11,811 nt of DNA from an uncultured Prevotella sp. (GTDB taxonomy: Bacteria; Bacteroidota; Bacteroidia; Bacteroidales; Bacteroidaceae). Every line of letters starts with the position of its first letter. Position 1 is the stretch's first letter. The position numbers and the translations under genes are program-made. The DNA is taken from positions 1 to 11,811 of the forward strand of contig CAAFFL010000040.1 in NCBI GenBank assembly GCA_900762125.1, written 5' to 3'. Below the pieces are notes generated by a model. That model worked only from the letters and a program-made list of their open reading frames with translations. It made no database searches and was not told the DNA's origin. This document shows, one piece after another, positions 1 through 5,746 of this stretch.

Positions 1-121
1 CGTCGCTCAGTCGGAAGGATGTTTCCTTCAGTGCTATTTTCAATTTTACGATTTCACCGGTCTTTGCTGTAAACGTGGTGTCTTTCTGTTCCATGCCGTA
101 GAACTGCATGATATAAGCCAT
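1..121 (-). CDS. Unrecognised protein, N-terminal 40 residues only
   Basis: This is the start of a gene that runs off the left edge of the window. From the ATG at 121 the frame stays open to base 1 and reads MAYIMQFYGMEQ, then a segment rich in Lys and Thr (KDTTFTAKTGEIVKLKIALK). There is no signal peptide, lipobox or membrane segment in the visible part, so it looks soluble, with alternating residues that would suit beta strands. I do not recognise the family. Support for it being real comes from its position: a good Bacteroidetes-type promoter lies at 169-200, about 50 bases upstream, and the frame begins right after it. No clear Shine-Dalgarno is seen before the ATG; the second Met (109) or the Met at residue 10 are alternative starts. 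It is probably transcribed separately from the ten-gene series that ends at 203. Confidence 0.55.
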   Translation of the reverse strand, partial: MAYIMQFYGMEQKDTTFTAKTGEIVKLKIALKETSFRLSD

Positions 122-137
122 GGTCTTGTTGTGCCGC

Positions 138-192
138 TATCGGCAAGTTATGTTTGAAGAATATACCGCAAATATAGTGATTTTTGCCGATA
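138..192. repeat. 9-bp inverted repeat around promoter, possible operator
   Basis: TATCGGCAA at 138-146 and its exact reverse complement TTGCCGATA at 184-192 are separated by 37 bases. The right arm sits in the spacer between the -33 and -7 boxes, and the left arm lies in the untranslated leader. This could be a pair of half-sites for a regulator or a long RNA stem in part of the leader. The repeat is seen directly; the regulatory role is inferred. Confidence 0.35.
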
Positions 193-200
193 CAGGCAAA
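169..200 (-). promoter_or_regulatory. Bacteroidetes-type promoter for the left-edge gene
   Basis: Read on the minus strand, TTTG (200-197) is followed after exactly 20 bases by TATATTTG (176-169), which matches the Bacteroidetes sigma-ABfr consensus TTTG-N19-21-TAnnTTTG. Transcription would start just below 169 and give a leader of about 45 bases before the ATG at 121. A 9-bp inverted repeat (138-146 and 184-192) brackets the -7 box. Confidence 0.65.
183..200. other. Small stem-loop after the operon's last stop codon
   Basis: TTTGCC (183-188) and GGCAAA (195-200) form a perfect 6-bp stem with a 6-base loop, starting two bases past the stop codon at 203-205. On the minus strand the stem is followed by A-rich sequence, not a T-run, so it is at best a weak intrinsic terminator for the ten-gene series. 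Its right arm also contains the -33 TTTG of the downstream promoter, so the symmetry may be incidental. Confidence 0.3.
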
Positions 201-202
201 CT

Positions 203-1738
203 TTAAAGCAAATATCTGGCATATAGCCAACCATTCCAGCAGAGGAGGAACAGGGTGAGGGCAGCGACGGCGATGCGGAGAGCGGCAACACTCACGCAGA
301 GGCGTGAAGGCGCAGAGGAAGCGTCCCGGTGCAAGGGACGCGGAGTGCGGAAGAGGTAGGCCATGGCGATGGTCAGCGTGAAGAGCCAGTGGGGCGACAT
401 GATATAGGCCTCCGTCAAGCCGAAGCCGAGGACGACGTGGATGAACATGTCGAAGCCGAAGAACGACAGTGCCAGCCAGAGGAACCGGCTGCGGCGCCCA
501 ACGAAGACGCCCGCGAGGAACAGCAGGACGAGCAGCGCCTCCACCACGTAGTTGACGATGCCGATGAGCTGCGAGGGATGGAGACTGTCGTCGGCCGTGC
601 CACGGTCCACGATGGTCGAGGGATCGGTGTAGCGGACGATGATGGGGCGGGTGCTCAACACGTCCTCCAGCAGATGTGCGGGGTGGAGCTGGATGCTCTC
701 GCCGAAGACGCTCTCCACGAGGGCGGGGAGGCGCGGTGTGGAGGCGTCCGTCCACTGCGTGAACTCGCCATGGCCCATCGGCTTGCCCTGGTGGGCGAAC
801 ATCGCCTTGTGCTGCCTGCGCTGCTCGCGGGCAGCATCCTGCCGGGCGATGAGCGTGTCGATGGCCGTGCGGATGGCGACGCTGTCGCGCAGCTGCGTCG
901 TGTCACGGAAGGCCTGGGCAAGGCGCGCATGGCGCTTCTCCATGGCCCGTGCCTTCGCCGCCTGCCGTGCGGCATAGTTCGGTTGCTCAAAGACATGCCA
1001 CTCCAGTCGAGCACCGCCCCAGAGCACCGCCGAGGGGATGATGACGGCGAGGAGCAGATGGCGCGGGCGCCAAAACTTCCGGCCGTTGGTAAAAAGGTTC
1101 GCCAGGAACACCTTGATGCCATTGTTCAAGGAGATGCCCGCGGTGAGGAGGAAGAAGAGGACGGTCTGCCAGATGGTGAAGGGATGGTTGGCCTTCATCT
1201 TTCGGCCGGCGACATAGAGCGTGAGGATGAGCATGAACATCGACAGCGAGAAGTGGTCCGGCACGGAGATGGCGACCATGACATAGGCGAAACTCATCGT
1301 CAACGCGCCAAGGAGGAACGCGTCCCGGCGGCCGATGCCGACGACCTCGCGGAAGATGCGGGTGAGGAAGATGAAGCTATACGTGGCACAAAAGACGAGC
1401 AACACGGCGACGATGACCTGCACCCAGTTCATGCCCGTGAGGAGCATCAGGCCCTGGTTGAGCTGGTTCAGCGGATACATGAAGAACACCAGGAGCGGGT
1501 GGCGGTAGATGTTGTACTCCGTGCCCCACTGCGACAGCACGCTGTATGTCAGTGGGTCGTAGCCGGAGATGTGGAACGTGCGGACGAAGAGACGGTGGTA
1601 GTTGTCCGTCAGCGCCATGAACCAGTCCGCATAACGGTGGATGACCAGGGCGTTCCACAGCACGGCATAGAGCAGCGCTAGCAGCGCCGCCCACCGCTCG
1701 TCACGAGCAATCTTGAAGATGCCAAATACCTTTCTCAT
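203..1738 (-). CDS. Large polytopic membrane protein, possible GT-C-like transferase
   Basis: 511 residues, starting MRKVFGIFKIARDERW. The ATG at 1738 overlaps the stop of the GtrA gene in an ATGA. An in-frame extension to 1831 exists but reads proline/histidine-rich nonsense over GtrA coding sequence, so it is rejected. Predicted membrane segments lie near residues 18-34, 84-100, 104-125, 141-178 (two), 188-205, 226-241, 392-413, 418-438, 446-463 and 482-505. The first periplasmic-type loop (40-82) holds polar and aromatic residues (TDNYHRLF, SGYDPLTY, YRHPLL), and a long hydrophilic section (about 242-390) is strongly charged and helical at 255-312. This plan of N-terminal helices, an acidic first loop and a big soluble section recalls GT-C glycosyltransferases that use polyprenyl-linked sugars, but I see no decisive motif. 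From memory it resembles Bacteroidales proteins labelled DUF6080; I could not check this. It is the last gene of a UbiA-HAD-GtrA series, so it may use or modify the lipid-linked sugar. Residues about 473-483 look repeat-derived. Confidence 0.85.
   Translation of the reverse strand: MRKVFGIFKIARDERWAALLALLYAVLWNALVIHRYADWFMALTDNYHRLFVRTFHISGYDPLTYSVLSQWGTEYNIYRHPLLVFFMYPLNQLNQGLMLLTGMNWVQVIVAVLLVFCATYSFIFLTRIFREVVGIGRRDAFLLGALTMSFAYVMVAISVPDHFSLSMFMLILTLYVAGRKMKANHPFTIWQTVLFFLLTAGISLNNGIKVFLANLFTNGRKFWRPRHLLLAVIIPSAVLWGGARLEWHVFEQPNYAARQAAKARAMEKRHARLAQAFRDTTQLRDSVAIRTAIDTLIARQDAAREQRRQHKAMFAHQGKPMGHGEFTQWTDASTPRLPALVESVFGESIQLHPAHLLEDVLSTRPIIVRYTDPSTIVDRGTADDSLHPSQLIGIVNYVVEALLVLLFLAGVFVGRRSRFLWLALSFFGFDMFIHVVLGFGLTEAYIMSPHWLFTLTIAMAYLFRTPRPLHRDASSAPSRLCVSVAALRIAVAALTLFLLCWNGWLYARYLL
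291..322. repeat. GCAGAGG-type repeat fragment in the gene's 3' end
   Basis: The plus strand has CTCACGCAGAGGCGTGAAGG followed at once by CGCAGAGGAAG: two CGCAGAGG copies 18 bases apart. On the coding strand this becomes SSAPSRLCVS in the C-terminal tail of the membrane protein (about residues 473-483), just before its last hydrophobic segment. From memory, peptides of the type APLRLCVS coming from CGCAGAGG-rich short repeats are scattered through Bacteroidetes and cyanobacterial genomes; this was not checked here. Confidence 0.4.
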
Positions 1739-2139
1739 CGTTTTAGGAAGAAGCGGACGAGGATGAAGTTCGTGGGTATGCAGACGCAGAACATCGGGAT
1801 GGGTGCCCACTGTGGCGGACAGCCCAGCCACGTGGCAGCATTGAGCACCGCCATCTGCAGGAGATAGTTGATGAGGTGGCTCAGGGCAAAGCCCGCGCCA
1901 TGCTTCGCATTGGCCTTGACGCGGAAGGTGAACAGCGTCGAGGCAAAGAAGTTGAAGATGAAGCTCACGCCGTAGCCAATGGTGTTGGCGATGTTGTGGC
2001 CGGTGGCAGAGAGCAACAACTCGTAGACGCCTAGTTGGATGAGCGTGGCTACACCGCCTACAATCCCAAACCTCACTACTTCGCCAAGCGTCTTGCGCTG
2101 CTTAGTGTCTAAATGGTTTGTAATATCCTTCATCTGCAT
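1735..2139 (-). CDS. GtrA-family membrane protein
   Basis: 134 residues with four predicted membrane helices (about 22-43, 50-70, 84-105, 112-130), the usual size and plan of the GtrA family (PF04138). The conserved SFIFNFFASTLFTF segment (59-72) fits the family's second-helix motif, and VVRFGIVGGVATLIQLGVYE (21-40) fits the first. GtrA proteins take part in moving or handling polyprenyl-phosphate sugars; the mycobacterial member Rv3789 works in the decaprenyl-phosphoryl arabinose pathway. Here it sits directly after a UbiA and a HAD gene. The start is uncertain: ATG at 2139 and ATG at 2133 both lie inside the end of the HAD gene (overlap 32-38 bases); a longer frame to 2247 is a shadow of HAD coding sequence. 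The stop overlaps the next start in an ATGA at 1738-1735, so translation is probably coupled. Confidence 0.9.
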   Translation of the reverse strand: MQMKDITNHLDTKQRKTLGEVVRFGIVGGVATLIQLGVYELLLSATGHNIANTIGYGVSFIFNFFASTLFTFRVKANAKHGAGFALSHLINYLLQMAVLNAATWLGCPPQWAPIPMFCVCIPTNFILVRFFLKR

Positions 2140-2701
2140 AATCCAACATTTCTTTGTCACCACGGCTATCGCCGAAGGCGGTGATGTGGTAATGGTCGCG
2201 GGACTCTTTGAGTTCCGCCTTGATGCGCCGCACCTTCTCTGGGCCATAGCAGTTAGCCGTCAGGAAACAACCCGTAAGAAGTCCACCTTTTGTCTCCACC
2301 TGCGTGCCAAGGATGGTGACGGCCATGCCCTCGAAGAATGGGCGCACCCAGTTGTCGATGCTTGCGCTGACGATGAGCACCTGGGCACCATCGTCGAGGG
2401 CCCGACGCAGCATGGCGAGGCCATCTTGACGCAGCAGGCGGTCACGGTTGTCACGGGCAAAGCGCTGGCAGAGACTGTCGAAGGCCTCCAGCGTCATCCC
2501 CCGGAAGTAGTAGCTGAAGATGCGCTGCTTCGCCCGGTAGTTAGGATAGAGGCGTAGCTTCATCAGCACGAGCAGCGGGCTATGGAGCAGGAAGCCCCAC
2601 AGCAATCCCCACGTGCCGCGAGCATAGCGGATGAACTCCAGCAGGGTGTCCTTGGTCGTCAGCGTGCCGTCGAAGTCAGCGGTGATGATGTTCTTATGCA
2701 T
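2102..2701 (-). CDS. HAD-IB family phosphatase, probably lipid-linked phosphoribose phosphatase
   Basis: 199 residues, a complete HAD-IB (phosphoserine phosphatase-like) enzyme. Motif I is DFDGTLT (9-15, nucleophile Asp9 and acid/base Asp11), motif II is the Ser in IVSAS (110-114), motif III is Lys156 in GPEKVRRIK, and motif IV is GDSRGDKEML (177-186). A helical cap occupies roughly residues 18-90, with a hydrophobic patch WGLLWGFLLHSPLLVLMKL (31-49) that could rest on the membrane. The start ATG at 2701 overlaps the UbiA stop by 8 bases (ATGCATAA), and the 3' end overlaps the GtrA gene. In other bacteria HAD domains of this class occur fused to UbiA domains (recalled, not checked), so the likely substrate is the 5-phosphate of a polyprenyl-phosphoryl phosphoribose made by the upstream enzyme. 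That substrate is inferred; the phosphatase fold is clear. Confidence 0.92.
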   Translation of the reverse strand: MHKNIITADFDGTLTTKDTLLEFIRYARGTWGLLWGFLLHSPLLVLMKLRLYPNYRAKQRIFSYYFRGMTLEAFDSLCQRFARDNRDRLLRQDGLAMLRRALDDGAQVLIVSASIDNWVRPFFEGMAVTILGTQVETKGGLLTGCFLTANCYGPEKVRRIKAELKESRDHYHITAFGDSRGDKEMLDYADEGYYKPFRH

Positions 2702-3572
2702 AGATAATCAGAATGAAAGCCAACAGCCAGATGATGACATCCACCTGTATGAACCGGTCGTGGATGATGACCTTCGTGGGGTTGCCACTCTTCTTCTCCA
2801 CGACAGCGATCTGGATGTAGCGGAGCAGTCCGACGAGGACGAAGACCGTCGTGAGGTAGAGGTAATGGGTGTGGAAGTTGGCCTGCACCTCCGGGCTGAC
2901 GGTGTACATGATGTAGCACACGAGCGTCACCGCCGCGGCGATGGTGATGGCCTGGTTGATGAACGTGAGGTTGTAGTGGATGGTGTTCTTCCGCGGCGCC
3001 TCTCCCGTGGCCTCCATGCGCAGCACGTCGTCGCGGCGCTTGGCAAAGCCCATGAAGAGCGTGATGAGGAACGTCATCAGCACGATCCACTGGCTCAGCG
3101 CCACGCCCGTCGCCAAGCCGCCGGCGAGCAGCCGGAGCACGAAGCCGAAGGCGACGATGCACACGTCGATGATGGCGAGTTGCTTCAGTCGGGCACAGTA
3201 GGCGAGGTTCATCAGCCAATAGAAGCCGATGACGGCGAGGACCTCTGGCCCGACGGCCAAGGCCACAGCCATGGCAGCAGCCAGCATGACGAACATCAGC
3301 GTATACGCCTCCGGGACGGTGACAGCACCCGAGGCGATGGGGCGGTGGCACTTCTCCGGGTGGCGTCGGTCATCGGCGACATCGTGGATATCGTTGAAGC
3401 AGTAGATGCTCGACGCGGCGAAGCTGAAGGCAAAGAACGTGATGACGGCACTGAGCAGAGCCGAGCCGTCGAAGAGCTGTCCGCCAAAGACGAGGGGTGC
3501 AAAGATGAAGGCGTTCTTGATCCATTGCGCGGGGCGGAGGATGCGGAGGTGAAGAGTTATCTTTTTGAGCAT
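2694..3572 (-). CDS. UbiA-family polyprenyl-phosphate phosphoribosyltransferase
   Basis: 292 residues with about nine membrane helices, the typical length for decaprenyl-phosphate phosphoribosyltransferase (Rv3806c type) in the UbiA superfamily. It shows the first Asp-rich motif FNDIHDVADDRRHPEKCHRP (59-78; Asn60, Asp61, Asp64, Asp68) and the second conserved region YCARLKQLAIIDVCIVAFGF (125-144) followed by VLRLLAGG (145-152). The N-terminal LRPAQWIKNAFIFAPLVFGG (12-31) and the GFAKRRDD segment (175-182) are also characteristic of the phosphoribosyl branch and unlike those of menaquinone or heme O prenyltransferases. The expected reaction is transfer of 5-phosphoribose from PRPP to a polyprenyl phosphate in the cytoplasmic membrane. 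The ATG at 3572 follows the upstream acyltransferase stop by 48 bases with no strong ribosome site. Downstream it overlaps the HAD gene. The chemistry is inferred from family; the natural lipid acceptor in this organism is unknown. Confidence 0.93.
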   Translation of the reverse strand: MLKKITLHLRILRPAQWIKNAFIFAPLVFGGQLFDGSALLSAVITFFAFSFAASSIYCFNDIHDVADDRRHPEKCHRPIASGAVTVPEAYTLMFVMLAAAMAVALAVGPEVLAVIGFYWLMNLAYCARLKQLAIIDVCIVAFGFVLRLLAGGLATGVALSQWIVLMTFLITLFMGFAKRRDDVLRMEATGEAPRKNTIHYNLTFINQAITIAAAVTLVCYIMYTVSPEVQANFHTHYLYLTTVFVLVGLLRYIQIAVVEKKSGNPTKVIIHDRFIQVDVIIWLLAFILIIYA

Positions 3573-3620
3573 GGTGGTATCTTGGGGCCCGGCTAAAGAT
3601 GACCGGGAACGGTAACAGCA

Positions 3621-4616
3621 TTAATATCTATCCAGCCTTGCGCTGATGGCGCCGCACAGCTTGCTGAACAGCCAGGCCAGCGGCAGGGTGATGGCGGTGC
3701 AGGCCAGGAATGTCGGCCAGTAGGACCATGAGTGGGGCAGATAGTCGAGGACGAAGTGGATGTGGATGAGGTAGCACTCCAGACTCAGGGCACCGATGAG
3801 ACGGAAGGCTCGGTTGAACCACGCGGGGGTGCGTCGCCACATCCGGTTGAGGAGCATGATGGCGGTGATGGTCAGCGGGATGTAGAGCATGCGCTCGATG
3901 AACAGCGGGAAGTGACCGTGGCGCACCTGCTCGAGGAAGATGCTTGCGGCGAGCGACATGAGGAACATCAAGAGGATCATCCAGATGCCCTGTCCGTCGA
4001 TGGTGCGCTTCTCGCGGACCGTCTCGCCCATGTTGATGCCGATGAAGAAGATCGGTACGCGGCTCCAGAAGATCTCCAGATAGCCAAACATCCGGTGCAG
4101 CGGCGTCACCCATTGCACCAGCACGCACCACATGATCATCACCACGGGCAGCCACCGATAGATGGGGTGTCGGCGGATGAGCTCCATGTAGGGCGGTGCC
4201 CAGAGGTAGAGCATCATGATGGCGGGGATGTACCAGAAGTTGAGCTCGTCGTGCTGCCAGAAGCCGATGTTGAAGCCAATCTCGCCGAACAGTTGCAGCC
4301 ATGCCCCGATGTCGCCGCCATGAAAGCGGGGGATATAGTAGAGACAGGCGATGATGAGCCAGGCGGGATAGATGCGGATGAGGCGCCGCCAATAGAAGTG
4401 CTTCCACTCCGGCCGCTTCATCCACGAGAACCACAGGCCGATGCCGCTGAGGAAGAGGAACATGTCCACGCCGAGGTTGCCCATGCGCCGGAGGCCGAAG
4501 AACGGGTCGCTGCGGTCGAGGTCGACATGGAAGAGGATGATGAACACCATGGCGATGCCCATCAACTCTCCGCGGTAGCGGCTGATGTTGGCGAGTTCGA
4601 TGTCGGGGATCTTCAC
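3621..4616 (-). CDS. Acyltransferase-3 family membrane protein (second of two)
   Basis: 331 residues, about ten membrane helices, family Acyl_transf_3 (PF01757), which transfers acetyl or other acyl groups to surface sugars. The motifs are a histidine in the first helix (ILFHVDLD, His30), GVDMFLFLSGIGLWFS (49-64) and the basic stretch FYWRRLIRIYPAW (74-86), all at the usual spacing. It starts at GTG (4616), overlapping the preceding stop in a GTGA; no ATG lies upstream in frame, and the family motif RYRGELMGIA (13-22) requires a start before residue 13. The GTG is the last step of a 7-bp repeat array, so the start context is repeat-made. The sequence differs widely from the neighbouring acyltransferase, so the pair is not a recent duplication. 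The acceptor is unknown; context suggests an envelope glycan. Confidence 0.9.
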   Translation of the reverse strand: MKIPDIELANISRYRGELMGIAMVFIILFHVDLDRSDPFFGLRRMGNLGVDMFLFLSGIGLWFSWMKRPEWKHFYWRRLIRIYPAWLIIACLYYIPRFHGGDIGAWLQLFGEIGFNIGFWQHDELNFWYIPAIMMLYLWAPPYMELIRRHPIYRWLPVVMIMWCVLVQWVTPLHRMFGYLEIFWSRVPIFFIGINMGETVREKRTIDGQGIWMILLMFLMSLAASIFLEQVRHGHFPLFIERMLYIPLTITAIMLLNRMWRRTPAWFNRAFRLIGALSLECYLIHIHFVLDYLPHSWSYWPTFLACTAITLPLAWLFSKLCGAISARLDRY

Positions 4617-5746
4617 TTTGAACTTTGAGCTTTGAACTTTGAACTTTCCAAATGAGGGCTCGGTATATGCTTCATCAGTTTGCTGATGGCCCAGGCAGCG
4701 CCGATGGAGACGATGACGTAGATGAGGAGGCCCGTATAGACGTCACCATGCCGTGCGATGGGGATGAAGACCTTGCGGACGGTGGGATGGATGACGAAGA
4801 GGGCGGCAGAGATGGAGCCGAACCACGTCAGCGTACGGAACAGCCACGTGCCAACGCCCCAGAGCGGCAGACGGCCGAGCAGCTGCACCAAGGCGATAGC
4901 GGCCACGCAGACGAACATCGGCACAAAGGCCCACATCACGAAGTTCATGCTGCCGCCAACGATGATGAACGAGGCAAAGAGGAACGTCGTGAACAGCGCG
5001 GCCGCCGCGGAGCGGGGTGAGCCGGCGAGCATCTTTTCATTACTGGTCAGGCGGTAGCGTGCGAAGAGGATGCCGAAGCCGAAGGGCAGCATGCCGCCCA
5101 TGAAGTTGTAGCGGTACCAGTTGAGCTCGCTGCTCTCAGGGGCCATTCCGAGCTGGATGGTGACGCAAATAGCCATGAGCACAGCGGTCCATGTTGTCGA
5201 GCGCTTGTAGATGAACAGCCGGTAGACGACATAGAGTTGCAGCGTCAGACCGAAGTACCAATACGGTCCTGGCCAGATGTTGTGGTCGGGGTCGGCAAAG
5301 AGGTTGTTGAACATGCCCAGCTGTCCAATGACCCGCATGACGGTGTAGTGGAATGCTCCCGGCGTGATGGCGTCGACGGTGAGGAAGATGATGAAGCCGA
5401 CGAACATCATCTTGAAGAGCTTCAGGAAGTGGTAGCGCACGAAGGGCACCGTGCGCACCTTCTCCTCTGCGCGGCCGTACTTCATCTCCAGGCCGTAAGC
5501 CGAGAGGAAAAGGAAGACAGGCACGCCGTAGTGGCCGAAGAATGACAGCACATGGGCGGGCAGCAGCTGGTCAGGATGGGCCACGACCTGCAGGAACCAG
5601 TCGACGTTATGCTGGAAGTACTGGTACTCGTTCTCCTTGACGACGGGTCCGAGCCAGTGGCAGAAGTTATGGAGCACGATGCCGAGGATGGCCAGTCCGC
5701 GGAGGGCGTTGCATTCGGCACGGGTGAGCAGTTGATTGTTCGTCAT
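4613..5746 (-). CDS. Acyltransferase-3 family membrane protein (first of two)
   Basis: 377 residues with about ten membrane helices. The family marks are ALRGLAILGIVLHNFCHWLG (14-33, with His26 as the likely catalytic His) and GVPVFLFLSAYGLEMKYG (74-91), followed by FVRYHFLKLFKMMFVGF (102-118). It belongs to Acyl_transf_3 and probably O-acylates a surface polysaccharide, lipid A-linked sugar or other envelope glycan; the substrate cannot be told. The ATG at 5746 overlaps the upstream gene's stop as ATGA. The last residues, SSKFKAQSSK, are encoded by a 7-bp tandem array (4615-4647) and look added to an otherwise normal C-terminus ending near IPSPHLE, so this tail probably has no catalytic role. 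Confidence 0.9.
   Translation of the reverse strand: MTNNQLLTRAECNALRGLAILGIVLHNFCHWLGPVVKENEYQYFQHNVDWFLQVVAHPDQLLPAHVLSFFGHYGVPVFLFLSAYGLEMKYGRAEEKVRTVPFVRYHFLKLFKMMFVGFIIFLTVDAITPGAFHYTVMRVIGQLGMFNNLFADPDHNIWPGPYWYFGLTLQLYVVYRLFIYKRSTTWTAVLMAICVTIQLGMAPESSELNWYRYNFMGGMLPFGFGILFARYRLTSNEKMLAGSPRSAAAALFTTFLFASFIIVGGSMNFVMWAFVPMFVCVAAIALVQLLGRLPLWGVGTWLFRTLTWFGSISAALFVIHPTVRKVFIPIARHGDVYTGLLIYVIVSIGAAWAISKLMKHIPSPHLESSKFKAQSSK
4615..4647. repeat. 7-bp tandem array at a stop/start junction
   Basis: On the plus strand ACTTTGA repeats at 4615, 4622, 4629 (as GCTTTGA) and 4636, with a partial copy to 4647. On the coding strand it reads TTCAAAG units. It makes the last ten residues of one acyltransferase, its stop codon, and the GTG start of the next. 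A sister array lies at 8302-8340 and an AT-richer one at 7169-7200. Confidence 0.85.

Noticed and set aside
329..1681. Plus-strand open frame of 450 codons opposite the large membrane protein
   Set aside because: Its product is a run of Asp, Glu, His, Arg and Gly with no domain or hydrophobic core; it is the antisense shadow of a GC-rich membrane protein gene.
2631..3596. Plus-strand open frame of 321 codons opposite the UbiA gene
   Set aside because: Composition is highly charged and repetitive, and the opposite strand carries an intact UbiA protein with all motifs.
3588..3607. CCCGG/CCGGG inverted repeat between the second acyltransferase and the UbiA gene, as a terminator
   Set aside because: Only a 5-bp stem with a 10-base loop and no T-run on either strand; it does not break the operon convincingly.
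3732..4628. Plus-strand open frame of 298 codons opposite the second acyltransferase
   Set aside because: Acidic, low-complexity antisense product; the acyltransferase motifs on the minus strand explain the sequence.
3621..5746. The two acyltransferases as a recent tandem duplication
   Set aside because: They share only the family motifs; lengths, N-termini and loop sequences differ throughout.
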